From positions 1-64,000 of the forward strand of contig JAZUCU010000042.1 of assembly GCA_045639325.1 (NCBI GenBank): a stretch of 64,000 bases of DNA. The letters are read 5' to 3'. The stretch is from RGIG8244 sp045639325. GTDB taxonomy: Bacteria > Verrucomicrobiota > Lentisphaeria > Victivallales > UBA1829. Under the pieces are notes generated by a model, which did not search any database, was not told the origin of the DNA, and worked only from the letters and a program-made list of their open reading frames with translations. The translations under genes were made by a program, and so were the position numbers. This document shows positions 8,899-18,169 of this stretch, in pieces. Numbering within the stretch: the first letter of the stretch is position 1; the number at the start of each line of letters is the position of its first letter.

Positions 8899-10503
8899 TT
8901 ATTTACACAAAAATTTCTGAAGCTCATTCCAAGCCAATTTCGGACGGCGATATTCATCCACGATCCCTTTATTGTTAAAGCCTCTTGCTCGCGCAAAAAT
9001 GCGGGAACTGCTTACATAAGAACGGGTATCCGCATACTGCCAGATGCTTACTCCGGCACAATCCGTTTGAGTAACATACTTGAAAACTTCCAAAAGTAAT
9101 TCGGCCTGATATTCTTCTGTCCAATACGTTTTCAGCGGATCACGGAATCCAAGCAGCGCTTCCGCTCCAATTTCAGAAATCAGGAACGGTTTATCCTGCG
9201 GCATGGCTTGCGATAATGCCGTCAACCGGGGGAAAACCTGATTGACCGTATTAATGGATTCATCGGTGGAATCATACCAGCCCGGATAGGGATTCATCGA
9301 AACGATATCGACCAGATCCGTGCAGACATCTGCCTCATATTTGTTGGAAGCAAAGCTGATCAGCACGTGTTCATCAATGGAACGGATACGGTCGTAAAGT
9401 GCTTTAATGACCGGGCGGATATCCGGAATCTGACTGTCCGTTTCGTTCAGGAATCCGCGAATCACCACGCAGGGATGATTGAAACTTTGATACGTCATTT
9501 TTTCCACCTGTTCAAGTTGCGTATCAACGTATTCCTTTTCCGCCAACGTCGGCGCTTTGATATTCCAACCCAGGGTTTCTTCCCATACAAGTATCCCCAT
9601 GCGGTCACAGAGTTCCAACAACGTCTTACGCTGCGGATAATGACTGCCGCGGATGAAATTGAAGCCTGCATTTTTCAGCATGGCAACATCCGTATTCATA
9701 ATCTGCGGAGGGACCGCAGCACCGGTTGTCGGGTGGCTCTCATGACGGTTCACGCCGTACAGTTTCACTTCTTTCCCGTTCAGCAACAGCTTCCGACCGG
9801 CTGTAACAAATTCACGAATACCGAAAGTTTCAGTAACTTCATCTTCTCCGGCTTTCAATGTAACGGTATGCAGCGCAGGGGAATCCAAATCCCATAATTT
9901 GAACTCCGGCAGATTTATTGTGCAGTCAAGAGAGCCATCCGTAAATTGGGTGTCAAGCTGGAATCCGGTATCGAAGGTCAACTGAACGGGGACGGTTCCC
10001 TTCTGTGTATATTCTGCCCGGATGCGGATCCTTCCGGTTTTATAATCTTCCGTGGAAATCCGGATTTTTGAAATAAAGTCCGTGGGAATAGATGTTATTG
10101 TCACATCGCCATAGATTCCACCGTTTGCAAAAAAGTCAAAGTTCGCATAAAACTGTTTACTGTGGAAGTTATTCAGGACAATTGTAAGGGTGTGTTCCCC
10201 GGCGGTTCCGGCATCAAACACAAAAGATTCGGGCATATAAGCATATTTGATACATCCGATTTTCTTATCATCCCAGAAAACTTCACCGGCGATTCCTGCG
10301 CCGTCAATTTCCAGTATATTCATTCCGGATGCCTGAACCTTACGGGTATAAACCGCATATCCGCGTTTACCGCAAAATGGCTCGATCAGATCAAAGCAGC
10401 CGGGAACTGCCATGGTATGTTCACTTATAAACGGACGTTCCGGGGTGCAGTTTTCTGAAAAAGAGAAGCCCCAAACACCATTTAATGTCTGAATGTAACG
10501 CAT
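8899..10503 (-). CDS. GH2 beta-glucuronidase/beta-galactosidase-like enzyme
   Basis: A 534-residue GH2 enzyme: amino-terminal jelly-roll (GVWGFSF through IYGDVTI), immunoglobulin-like middle, then a TIM barrel with GVNRHESHP and NFIRGSHYPQ. The acid/base Glu lies in FLNETDSQ (about residue 353) and the nucleophile Glu in ISEIGAE (about 443). The order and spacing fit beta-glucuronidases and related beta-galactosidases, slightly shorter than the usual 600. There is no signal peptide, so it is cytoplasmic. It is the first gene of the locus 1 operon, divergent from the AraC-type regulator, with AAGGA before the ATG. Substrate choice between glucuronide and galactoside is open. Confidence 0.85.
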   Translation of the reverse strand: MRYIQTLNGVWGFSFSENCTPERPFISEHTMAVPGCFDLIEPFCGKRGYAVYTRKVQASGMNILEIDGAGIAGEVFWDDKKIGCIKYAYMPESFVFDAGTAGEHTLTIVLNNFHSKQFYANFDFFANGGIYGDVTITSIPTDFISKIRISTEDYKTGRIRIRAEYTQKGTVPVQLTFDTGFQLDTQFTDGSLDCTINLPEFKLWDLDSPALHTVTLKAGEDEVTETFGIREFVTAGRKLLLNGKEVKLYGVNRHESHPTTGAAVPPQIMNTDVAMLKNAGFNFIRGSHYPQRKTLLELCDRMGILVWEETLGWNIKAPTLAEKEYVDTQLEQVEKMTYQSFNHPCVVIRGFLNETDSQIPDIRPVIKALYDRIRSIDEHVLISFASNKYEADVCTDLVDIVSMNPYPGWYDSTDESINTVNQVFPRLTALSQAMPQDKPFLISEIGAEALLGFRDPLKTYWTEEYQAELLLEVFKYVTQTDCAGVSIWQYADTRSYVSSSRIFARARGFNNKGIVDEYRRPKLAWNELQKFLCK

Positions 10504-10530
10504 TTTTTATACTTCCTTATGCTTTTCATA

Positions 10531-10559
10531 TTGTATTTACATATATTCTGTTGTATATT
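10531..10559 (+). promoter_or_regulatory. Promoter of the AraC-type regulator
   Basis: Plus strand TTGTAT, 17 bases, TATATT, about 62 bases before the chosen start at 10622. Confidence 0.4.
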
Positions 10560-10585
10560 ATAACACAAAATATCAATTATGGCAA
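10557..10585 (-). promoter_or_regulatory. Promoter of the glycan locus 1 operon
   Basis: Minus strand TTGCCA, 17 bases, TATAAT, about 55 bases before the GH2 start. Its -10 overlaps that of the divergent regulator promoter, so the AraC-type protein could control both from one site. Confidence 0.55.
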
Positions 10586-10621
10586 GTGCAGAAATGTAAC
10601 ATGGAAAGGAAAATTTGTAAC

Positions 10622-11428
10622 ATGGAAACAGACCGCTCTCTATTTTACTTCTGGGGTGCAGAATCTGCACGCAAACTTTATGTGCGGAGCTGTGGTGATT
10701 TTATTCTCGTCCCTCCCGATCATGAAATGTGTCGTACCGTTGATTTTGCCGAACTTTTCTGGCCTGTTTCCGGTCAATGCCGTTTTCACAGTGACAAAGA
10801 TTACATCCTGCGTCCCGGGTCAGTCTGGTATTATCCCCCCGGTTCAAAACATGAATATTATCCTGTAAAGCCTTTTCACTATTGCTGGTTGACGATTGCC
10901 GGTGAAAATGCAGGAAAACTTTTTGAAATCCTTGACATCAAGCCCGGGTTGAATAAAGCGGGTCCATGCCGCCGGCAATTATTTTCCTCATTAGGCAATG
11001 AATTACTGGAACACACATCAAAACACAGACAATCCGCGCTTTCCATTGCATTTAAGATTCTTACAGAAATCGGGTTCTACTCTAAAAAGCTCAGCGAACC
11101 TCAAGATTACATCCTGGATGCAAAAAAGCAAATTGATACCGATTTTTCCGATCCGGATTTGGATGTAAACACTTTGGCTGCAAGTTGTCTGATGCACCGT
11201 GGCAGTTTCAGCCGGGCATTTCATAAAACATTTGATATAACAGTCCGGGATTACATCCTGTCTGTTCGCTTGAAAAATGCCTTTGACATGTTACGTGACA
11301 CGGATTGCACCATTAAAGAAATCGCAGAAGAATGTGGATTTCATTCTGCGAAATATTTTTCCAAAGTTTTTTTGGAAAAAGTCGGGATCAAACCGATGGA
11401 ATACCGGAACAAAAAATATACCAAGTAA
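10622..11428 (+). CDS. AraC-family regulator with cupin sensor domain
   Basis: About 268 residues from the ATG at 10622, which has AAGGA 11 bases upstream. ATGs at 10586 and 10601 are in frame but without a ribosome site. The first half is a cupin-like ligand domain (FWPVSGQCRFHSD, YILRPGSVWYYPPGSKHEYYP). The last 100 residues carry the two helix-turn-helix units (LDVNTLAASCLMHRGSFSRAF and CTIKEIAEECGFHSAKYFSK), ending GIKPMEYR as expected for AraC/XylS. It probably senses a sugar released from the locus 1 glycan and activates the divergent operon. Confidence 0.9.
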   Translation: METDRSLFYFWGAESARKLYVRSCGDFILVPPDHEMCRTVDFAELFWPVSGQCRFHSDKDYILRPGSVWYYPPGSKHEYYPVKPFHYCWLTIAGENAGKLFEILDIKPGLNKAGPCRRQLFSSLGNELLEHTSKHRQSALSIAFKILTEIGFYSKKLSEPQDYILDAKKQIDTDFSDPDLDVNTLAASCLMHRGSFSRAFHKTFDITVRDYILSVRLKNAFDMLRDTDCTIKEIAEECGFHSAKYFSKVFLEKVGIKPMEYRNKKYTK

Positions 11429-11629
11429 AATGTAATGCTATTGCTGAAAAACTTGAGTGTACCGAGGCTCATGCCACTGTCCGGATCAAACAGATTTACG
11501 GCAAGACGTTCATTGTTGAATGAACGTCGGATTAAAAATACGTTATGGCTTCTCCCCGAAATCTTTTTATCAAAAACAAGAATAACAGTCAAAACTGATT
11601 TTTATTCTTTCTTTCCCCTTCAAGAGACA
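11429..11629. other. Gap with a 9-bp hairpin and no supported gene
   Basis: A perfect 9-base inverted repeat (ACGTTCATT, loop GTTG) sits at 11506-11527 with no T-run on either side. Short frames here show no recognised family. A minus-strand frame at about 11341-11592 has amylase-tail-like character (FLIRRSFNNERLAVNLF), but it overlaps the regulator and has no ribosome site, so I did not call it. Confidence 0.4.
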
Positions 11630-11631
11630 AT

Positions 11632-11666
11632 AAAAAAGCGGGAGGACAAATGACTTGTCCTCCCGC
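11632..11666 (-). terminator. Rho-independent terminator of the dehydrogenase operon
   Basis: Perfect 12-bp stem (GCGGGAGGACAA at 11638-11649 with its complement at 11655-11666, five-base loop). On the minus strand it is followed by six T. It lies 26 bases beyond the stop of the dehydrogenase gene. Confidence 0.9.
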
Positions 11667-11692
11667 AGGAAATCAAATTCCGTTACGGAAAA

Positions 11693-12946
11693 TTATTTCA
11701 CGTTGGCAAGCAGATATTTTTCTGCTTCTGCACACCAGAGACCGTTATGGGCTTTGACGATTTTATCCAATTCGGCGAAGAGAGGTTCTGTTTTACCTTT
11801 TTCTTCGAAATCAGCAATCGCTGTCAAAGGCATTTCGATGTGGGTGTAGATCAGCTTCTTACCGCCGGGGATCTTCGGCAGGTTCAATGTGGTCGGGATG
11901 ACCGCATCAATACCACCGACGTGGGTGATCATAGCAGCAGGATTGATCTTGCCTTCTTCCATGAGCTTAATGGATTCTTTCATGTCATCGGTGTTACCGC
12001 CGGATGTACCGACGATGTGTGTGGAACCGTAGTGGACATTGTAGAAGTTGAACATGGCGCTGAACTTGGTGTCGATCGGACCGGCAAAGAAGTTCAAGCA
12101 GCCGTCACGACCGAGGATCTGGTCGCCCTGTTCCACAACCGGTTTCACCGGAGCCATGCAGAAGACGTCATCATAACCTGTGCCGTCAGTGAGAGCCAGG
12201 AGTTTTTCCACAGCATCACCGGAACCGGTGTTGAGGAAGACGAGTTTCACGCCATGAGCGGCAGCATCTTCCACTGTGTAGAGCTTCTGAGCACGTGCGA
12301 GGCGGGCATCGTCGATATCAGTGACAACGAGCAGTCCGGGACGGCGGGGGCCGTGGATCGCGTAGTCGATTGCACCGAGACCCATGGGGCCGACGCCAGC
12401 GAGGATCGCGCATTTACCGCCTTCGACGATACCCATGCTATGGACATAGGAACCGTTTGTGGTGTGGTAGTTGGCATGGAAAGCACCAACAATGCAGCTC
12501 ATCGGTTCCGCAACAGAGCCGAAGAAGAATGCGTCACCAGCGTAGGGGAGCAGGTTACCGGTTTCCATGACTTCTGCGGGGATGATGACGTAAGTTGCAT
12601 CGCCGCCGACGTATTTGTAGGAGTAACCGGGAGCAGCCAGAGAGCCTTTGTAGTTGATGGCGGGCTGGATGGCGAATTTATCGCCGACCTTGAACTGATT
12701 CTGCCATTTTGCGCCGACTTCGACGAGTTCGCCGCAGAATTCATGACCGATGATGATGGGATTTTCCGCAACATCATTGGGCACGCGTTTGTGAGCAGCA
12801 CCCTGTTCTGCAGCTTTGAAGCTGGACATGCAGATACTGTCAGAAACGATTTTTGCGAGAATTTCATCTTCTTTGATGGCGGGGAGCTCAAAGGTTTCAA
12901 GACGAAGATCTTCTTTGCCGTAAAGACGTACAGCTTTTGTATTCAT
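11693..12946 (-). CDS. Zinc-type medium-chain dehydrogenase, L-sorbose-1-phosphate reductase-like
   Basis: A 417-residue MDR dehydrogenase. The start KAVRLYGKEDLRLETFELP and the segment NPIIIGHEFCGELVEVG match the SorE type (L-sorbose 1-phosphate reductase, giving glucitol 6-phosphate) rather than ordinary alcohol dehydrogenases. Catalytic zinc ligands are visible as Cys39, the His-Glu of IGHEF and Glu of SVAEPMSC. The four-cysteine structural zinc loop is absent. The nucleotide site is about residues 182-215 (AGVGPMGLGA, VVTDIDD). It is the last gene of an operon with a complete 2-oxoacid dehydrogenase complex, an unusual partner for SorE, so the true substrate may differ. Stop and terminator follow closely. 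Confidence 0.75.
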   Translation of the reverse strand: MNTKAVRLYGKEDLRLETFELPAIKEDEILAKIVSDSICMSSFKAAEQGAAHKRVPNDVAENPIIIGHEFCGELVEVGAKWQNQFKVGDKFAIQPAINYKGSLAAPGYSYKYVGGDATYVIIPAEVMETGNLLPYAGDAFFFGSVAEPMSCIVGAFHANYHTTNGSYVHSMGIVEGGKCAILAGVGPMGLGAIDYAIHGPRRPGLLVVTDIDDARLARAQKLYTVEDAAAHGVKLVFLNTGSGDAVEKLLALTDGTGYDDVFCMAPVKPVVEQGDQILGRDGCLNFFAGPIDTKFSAMFNFYNVHYGSTHIVGTSGGNTDDMKESIKLMEEGKINPAAMITHVGGIDAVIPTTLNLPKIPGGKKLIYTHIEMPLTAIADFEEKGKTEPLFAELDKIVKAHNGLWCAEAEKYLLANVK

Positions 12947-12977
12947 AATCTTTTTTACCTTTCTAACTGACCGGACA

Positions 12978-15449
12978 TCAGATACCGAGTTTTTCGCGGC
13001 GGATGAGTTCTCCGCTTGTGTAGTTCATGCCGGGAACGTAACCGGGGAGCGGGAGGATCTGCTGATGGATAGCATCGAGGATCCAGCTGTCCTGCGGGAA
13101 GTAGAACTGTTCGAGTTCGGGGCAGGGGCTGATGGAGTTGGGAGCGCCAACGACAGCGACCGGGGCATCGAGGTAGTCGAAGCAGAGCTGAGTGATCTTG
13201 GAAGCGATGTCATGGAGCTGGCTTCCGCGTTCGCAAGCATCGGAGATGAGAACGACTCTGCCGGTCTTCTTGACGGATTCGATGACTTTATCGTAGTTGA
13301 AGGGAACGAGGCAGCGTGCGTCGATAACTTCTGCAGAGAGATTGTATTCTTTCTGGAGACGGTCAGCAGCTTTGATTGCCGGATAGAGAGCAGCACCGAC
13401 GGAGAGGATTGTCACATCGGAACCGACGCGTTTGACATCGGGTTCGCCCAGCGGAATTTCGTAGTAACCTTCGGGAACGCCGCCTTCGTGGAACAATTCG
13501 GGAGTATCATACAGTCTCTGGCTTTCGAAGAAGACGACCGGGTCGGAACCTGCGAGAGCAGCGTTCATGAGACCTTTTGCGTCGTAGGGAGTTGCGGGGA
13601 AGCAAACTTTCAAGCCGGGGATGTGTGCGCAGAGAGATGTCCAGTCCTGAGAGTGCTGAGCACCATATTTTGCACCGACGGAAACGCGGAGGACGACGGG
13701 CATGTTCAGGAGGCCGGCAGACATAGCCTGCCATTTTGCCAACTGGTTGAATACTTCGTCACCAGCGCAACCGAGGAAGTCGCAGTACATGAGTTCCGGA
13801 ATTGCACGGCCGCCGCAGAGAGCGTAACCGACAGCTGCAGCAACGATTGCGCTTTCAGAAATCGGGGAGTTGAAGAAGCGGTGGTAGGGCATAGCTTCTG
13901 TTACGCCGCGGTATACACCGTAAGCTCCACCCCAGTCACGGTTGTCTTCACCGAATGCGATGAGGGTCGGATCCTGGTAGAATTTGTTGATGATGGATTC
14001 GAAGAGAGCGTCACGGAAGTTGAAAGCTTTGAGTTTGGAAACGGGTTTGCCGTTTTCGTCATAACCGAAGCGGATTTTGCTCTTGACTTTCTTGACGTTT
14101 TCGTTTTCTTCGATGGGCTGAAGAGCTTCAGCGGGACGATCGTCCATTTTTTCAATCTTGAGATTGGAGAATGTGAAGTGACGGATCGCATCGGGATTTT
14201 TGATCATATCCATACGGGGAGAGATCGTTTCGTCGATCGCCAATTTCATGATGCGAGTGATACGAGCTTTGATGTCTTCGTTGTAAGCATCGAATGCTGC
14301 ATCTTCTTTGATACCTTCGTTGACGAGAGCGTTACGGAATGCGGGGATGGCATCCACTGCACGCCATGCTTCGATTTCTTCCTGTGTACGATATGTGCTG
14401 CTGTCTGTAGCAGAGTGACCGACGAAGCGGTATGTGACGGATTCGATGAAGGCAGGACCTTTGCCCTGTTCGAGGAGTTCGCGTTTGCGTTTGAATGCAT
14501 CGATCACTGCCAGCGGGTTGTAACCATCGACAGATTCGGAGTGCATCATATCGAGGTTGAAACCAGCGGGGAGACGGCAGGGTTTGCCGTAAGACATGGT
14601 TTCGCCAGCTGTCTGACCGCCCATACCGTAGCTGTTGTTCAAGCAGTGGAAGATCAACGGGAGACCGCCTTTGTAGCCATCTTCCCAGAGTTTTGTGTAC
14701 TGATCCATGCCGGCGAAGTTCATGGCTTCCATGAGAGGACCGCGAGCCATAGCACCGTCACCGCTGTTGCAGATAACGAGACCGGGCTTTTTGTTGATCT
14801 TCTTGTAGAGAGCAGCACCAGCGGAGATACCTGCGGAACCACCGACGATCGCGTTGTTCGGGTAGATACCGAAGGGGAGGAAGAACACGTGCATGGAGTT
14901 ACCCAGACCGCGTGTGAAGCCGTTTTCGCGGCCGAAGAGTTCAGCCATGAAGCCGTAGAGGAGGAAGTCGACAGCGAGATCTTTGACGTTGCCGGACTTG
15001 TTTTCTTTTTCAACGACAGAGAGAAGTTTGCCGTCGAATGTTTCTTTCATGATCTGATACAGTTCTTCGTCTGTGTGATTGCGGATGGCGTTGAAACCTT
15101 TAGCAAGCACTTCCCCGTGAGAACGGTGAGAACCGAAGATGATATCGTCGTTGTTCAGGCTGTATGCCATACCGACAGCGGTAGCTTCTTCACCGGAGTA
15201 GAGGTGAGCCGGGCCGGTGTAAACGTAGTCGATGCCGTTGTAGTGCTTAGCAGTACGTACTTCGTACAGCATGGTTTCGAATTCACGGATGTACTGCATA
15301 TCCTGGTAGATACTGAGGAGCTGATCATCTGTGTAGTTTTTGCGTTCCTGTTTCAGTGTTTTCTTGTACTGATTGACGGGAATGGTTCCGAAAGTAATTT
15401 CAGATGCTTTGCGCATTTCTTTCGGATCGACAAATTGACATTTAGGCAT
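12978..15449 (-). CDS. 2-oxoacid dehydrogenase E1, alpha and beta subunits fused
   Basis: An 823-residue thiamine-diphosphate enzyme. The alpha half (about 40-420) has the HRSHG loop, the ThDP motif NSGDGAMARGP (GDG at 230-232) ending LNN at 270-272, and a phosphorylation-loop-like VGHSATDSSTYR. The beta half (about 475-823) has FGEDNRDWGGAYGVYRG and PISESAIVAAAVGYALCGG. Fused E1 is known, for example in branched-chain-type enzymes. Two insertions against typical E1 alpha are visible, about 35 residues after HGEVLAKG and about 10 before LPLIFH. Substrate (pyruvate, branched-chain 2-oxoacid or acetoin) cannot be fixed from sequence. It transfers acyl groups to the lipoyl domain of the E2 encoded two genes upstream. 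Confidence 0.88.
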   Translation of the reverse strand: MPKCQFVDPKEMRKASEITFGTIPVNQYKKTLKQERKNYTDDQLLSIYQDMQYIREFETMLYEVRTAKHYNGIDYVYTGPAHLYSGEEATAVGMAYSLNNDDIIFGSHRSHGEVLAKGFNAIRNHTDEELYQIMKETFDGKLLSVVEKENKSGNVKDLAVDFLLYGFMAELFGRENGFTRGLGNSMHVFFLPFGIYPNNAIVGGSAGISAGAALYKKINKKPGLVICNSGDGAMARGPLMEAMNFAGMDQYTKLWEDGYKGGLPLIFHCLNNSYGMGGQTAGETMSYGKPCRLPAGFNLDMMHSESVDGYNPLAVIDAFKRKRELLEQGKGPAFIESVTYRFVGHSATDSSTYRTQEEIEAWRAVDAIPAFRNALVNEGIKEDAAFDAYNEDIKARITRIMKLAIDETISPRMDMIKNPDAIRHFTFSNLKIEKMDDRPAEALQPIEENENVKKVKSKIRFGYDENGKPVSKLKAFNFRDALFESIINKFYQDPTLIAFGEDNRDWGGAYGVYRGVTEAMPYHRFFNSPISESAIVAAAVGYALCGGRAIPELMYCDFLGCAGDEVFNQLAKWQAMSAGLLNMPVVLRVSVGAKYGAQHSQDWTSLCAHIPGLKVCFPATPYDAKGLMNAALAGSDPVVFFESQRLYDTPELFHEGGVPEGYYEIPLGEPDVKRVGSDVTILSVGAALYPAIKAADRLQKEYNLSAEVIDARCLVPFNYDKVIESVKKTGRVVLISDACERGSQLHDIASKITQLCFDYLDAPVAVVGAPNSISPCPELEQFYFPQDSWILDAIHQQILPLPGYVPGMNYTSGELIRREKLGI

Positions 15450-15485
15450 GTTTGTTTTCCTTTATGTTGTTATGTGTTGTGTTTT

Positions 15486-16856
15486 TCAATGAACTTCATT
15501 CATGATCGCTTCGCGGAAGATTTCTGCAACAGTCGGATGCGGGAAGACCACTTTAGCCATATCGTTGCAGGAGAGGCGGCGTTCGACAGCCACTGCGAGA
15601 GCGGGGATGATTTCAGACATGGGATTACCGATCGCGCATGCGCCGATGATCACATCATCTTCATCCAGGATCAATTTGATGAAACCGTTGCCGCCTTCGT
15701 TTTCAGCCAGGTAACGGCCGCTGAACTGGAGGGGAAGACGTGTTTCGCGGAATTTCAGACCCTTCTTAGCTGCAGTTTCAGCTGTTTCACCGACACTGGC
15801 AACTTCCGGGTTTGTATAAATGACGGCGGGGATCGCACGGTAGGTCATGCGGTCTTTTTTGCCGGCAATCACGTTGACTGCAACTTCACCTTCGCGGTAT
15901 GCAGTGTGAGCGAGCATGGATTTACCATTGACGTCACCGATCGCATAAACGTTGGGGATGTTGGTCTTCATTTCATCGTCTGTCGGAATTGCACCGCGTT
16001 CCACGTAGACACCGATGCTTTCGCAACCGATTTCAGCGGAGTTTGCACGACGGCCGACGGAGACGAGGATCTTGTCGGCTTCCAATGTGGATTTGCCGTT
16101 GGCATCTTCGATATCAACTTTGCCGCCATTGACAGCTGTGACTTTTGTGGAGAGAAGGAACTTTACGCCGCGTTTTTCGTATTCCGCCTGGAGGAGCTTT
16201 GTCATATCGGGATCAGTCAGACCGCCGATACGGGGCATCATTTCAACAACGGTTACTTCAGAACCGACGCTGTTGAAGTAGGAAGCCATTTCGAGACCGA
16301 TGACACCGCCGCCCATAACCAGAAGTTTCTTGGGAACTTCTTTGAGGTCGAGGATTTCACGGTTTGTCAGCGCGATACCTGCAGCAACCGATTCTTTCAA
16401 GCCCGGGATCGGGGGAACCGCTGCGCTGGAACCGCTGGCGATGATCAAGTGTTTACCTTCAAAAGTTTCGCCGTTTGCTTCGACAATGAAACCATTGGCT
16501 GTTTTGCCTTTGATGACTGCAGCAGCTTTGACGACGTTGACTTTAGCACCTTTCATCTGCATGGCGACGCCGGAGACAAGCATTTTTACAACTTTGTCTT
16601 TGCGTTCAACAACTGCAGCATGATCGATGGTTGCGCCGGTAGCATCGACGCCGTATTTATGAGCGCCGCCTTTGGCGTAATCATAAAGTTTTGCAGAGTA
16701 GAGAAGAGTTTTTGTGGGCATGCAGCCTTCGTTGAGGCAGACACCGCCGAGAGCGCGTTTTTCAAAGAGAGCAACGCTCATACCATAGTGACCGGCACGT
16801 TCTGCAGCGCGATATCCGCCGGGACCGCCGCCGATGATGAGTACATCGTAAATCAT
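15486..16856 (-). CDS. lpdA: Dihydrolipoyl dehydrogenase (E3)
   Basis: A 456-residue flavoprotein disulfide reductase: FAD site GGGPGGYRAAERAG (9-22), redox disulfide GVCLNEGCMPTK (Cys40, Cys45), NAD site MGGGVIGLEMASYF, second FAD motif NVYAIGDVNGKSMLAHTA. The catalytic pair is His440 and Glu445 in PHPTVAEIF, which replaces the more common HAHPT. It reoxidises the dihydrolipoyl arm of E2 with NAD. It sits between E2 (27 bases upstream) and the fused E1 (36 bases downstream). Confidence 0.93.
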   Translation of the reverse strand: MIYDVLIIGGGPGGYRAAERAGHYGMSVALFEKRALGGVCLNEGCMPTKTLLYSAKLYDYAKGGAHKYGVDATGATIDHAAVVERKDKVVKMLVSGVAMQMKGAKVNVVKAAAVIKGKTANGFIVEANGETFEGKHLIIASGSSAAVPPIPGLKESVAAGIALTNREILDLKEVPKKLLVMGGGVIGLEMASYFNSVGSEVTVVEMMPRIGGLTDPDMTKLLQAEYEKRGVKFLLSTKVTAVNGGKVDIEDANGKSTLEADKILVSVGRRANSAEIGCESIGVYVERGAIPTDDEMKTNIPNVYAIGDVNGKSMLAHTAYREGEVAVNVIAGKKDRMTYRAIPAVIYTNPEVASVGETAETAAKKGLKFRETRLPLQFSGRYLAENEGGNGFIKLILDEDDVIIGACAIGNPMSEIIPALAVAVERRLSCNDMAKVVFPHPTVAEIFREAIMNEVH

Positions 16857-16883
16857 TGTAACATTTCTCCTTGGGAGGTTTGA

Positions 16884-18125
16884 TTATTTTGCAAGCAGAA
16901 GACTGAAGTTTTCCAATTTTTCTGCCAATGCTTTGAGGAAGTTGGCTGCCGGAGCACCATCCAATGCACGGTGGTCGAAGGTCAGAGAGAGACCCATGGC
17001 TTTGTAATATTTGATTTCGCCATTGACTTCTTTTGCACGGAGTGTGAAGGTGTCAACACCGAGGATACCGGTCTGCGGAGGATTGATAACCGGAGTGAAG
17101 CTTTCGATACCGGCTGCACCGAGGTTGCTGACTGTGAAGCTGCCGCCTGTGAGTTCGTTAGCAGGAATGCTGCCGTCTTTGCACTGAGCTGCTTTTTCTT
17201 TGACAGCTTTGGAAATTTCAACGAGAGACATTTTGTCAGCGTTTGCAATTACGGGAACGAGCAGACCGCGGGGAGTATCGACAGCGACACCGAGCTGAAC
17301 GCCGTTGAAGTAACGCATTTTATCGCCGAGGTAATGAGCATTGAGTTCGGGGAATTCCGGCAATGTGCGGGCAACAGCGTAGAGGATGAAGTCGTTGAGT
17401 GTGAGATCTTCCACGCCCATGCCTTTGGAGGCTTTTGCCAGTTTGCGGTATTCCATGATGGCAGTAGCATCGAATGTACGGTTGAGTGTGAGCTGTGCCA
17501 TTTCGGAAAGGGATTTGTGCATGTTTTCTGCGATGACTTTCCGGATCTTGGAGAGCGGTTTGTCTTCGTATGCGGCTGCGGGAGCGGCAGGAGCTGCGGC
17601 GGCTGCAGGAGCAACAGCTGCGGCCTGTTCGGGTACACCGTTCTTCAACAGAGTTTTGACATCGCGTTCGATTACGCGGCCATCAGGACCTGTGGGAGTA
17701 GCCAGTTTGACATCAACGCCAGTTTCTTCTGCCAGCATTTTTGCGCGGGGAGAAGCTTTGAAACCGTCAGCAGAGACAGTTGCGGCAACAGGAGCAGCAG
17801 CTGCAACGGGAGCGGCAGCTTCTGCGGCGGGAGCTTCAGCAGCGGCAGGAGCATCTGCAGCAGCGGCGGGAGCTTCGACCTTTTCGCCAGCCTGCCCGAT
17901 TGCGCAAATGGGCACGCCGACGTTGACTTCTTCGCCTTCCTGAACAAAGAATTTCAGGACAACGCCGTCAAAGGGGGATTCGCATTCGTAAGAGGATTTA
18001 CCTGTTTCCTGCGTAAAGAGAGGCTGATCTTTCTTAACAGTATCGCCTTCTTTCACGAGCCACTGCGCCAATACAGCGCTTTCATCAGAGACGCCCTTCT
18101 GGGGCATCAGAACCATTTCTGCCAT
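16884..18125 (-). CDS. Dihydrolipoamide acyltransferase (E2)
   Basis: A 413-residue E2 with the full domain order: lipoyl domain 1-78 with the lipoylated lysine at Lys43 in QETGKSSYE (the usual D-K-A is G-K-S), an Ala/Pro-rich swinging linker (about 82-120), a peripheral-subunit-binding domain (about 122-160, KASPRAKMLAEETGVD), a second Ala/Pro linker, and the catalytic domain from about 185. The active-site motif is DHRALDG with His385 and Asp389. Acyl specificity is not readable. AAGGAG lies just before the ATG. It is the first enzyme gene after the DeoR regulator. Confidence 0.92.
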   Translation of the reverse strand: MAEMVLMPQKGVSDESAVLAQWLVKEGDTVKKDQPLFTQETGKSSYECESPFDGVVLKFFVQEGEEVNVGVPICAIGQAGEKVEAPAAAADAPAAAEAPAAEAAAPVAAAAPVAATVSADGFKASPRAKMLAEETGVDVKLATPTGPDGRVIERDVKTLLKNGVPEQAAAVAPAAAAAPAAPAAAYEDKPLSKIRKVIAENMHKSLSEMAQLTLNRTFDATAIMEYRKLAKASKGMGVEDLTLNDFILYAVARTLPEFPELNAHYLGDKMRYFNGVQLGVAVDTPRGLLVPVIANADKMSLVEISKAVKEKAAQCKDGSIPANELTGGSFTVSNLGAAGIESFTPVINPPQTGILGVDTFTLRAKEVNGEIKYYKAMGLSLTFDHRALDGAPAANFLKALAEKLENFSLLLAK

Positions 18126-18169
18126 TTTCTCTTCTCCTTGTGAGTAAATTGGTTGTAGTTATATTTTTG

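Noticed and set aside
11341..11592. Minus-strand frame with an amylase-tail-like phrase beyond the AraC gene
   Set aside because: It overlaps the end of the regulator, has no ribosome site, and the resemblance is one short phrase.
13065..16883. A very long open frame on the plus strand, antisense to the E1 and E3 genes
   Set aside because: The minus-strand E1 and E3 products are unmistakable; the antisense product has no recognisable motif and reflects codon bias.
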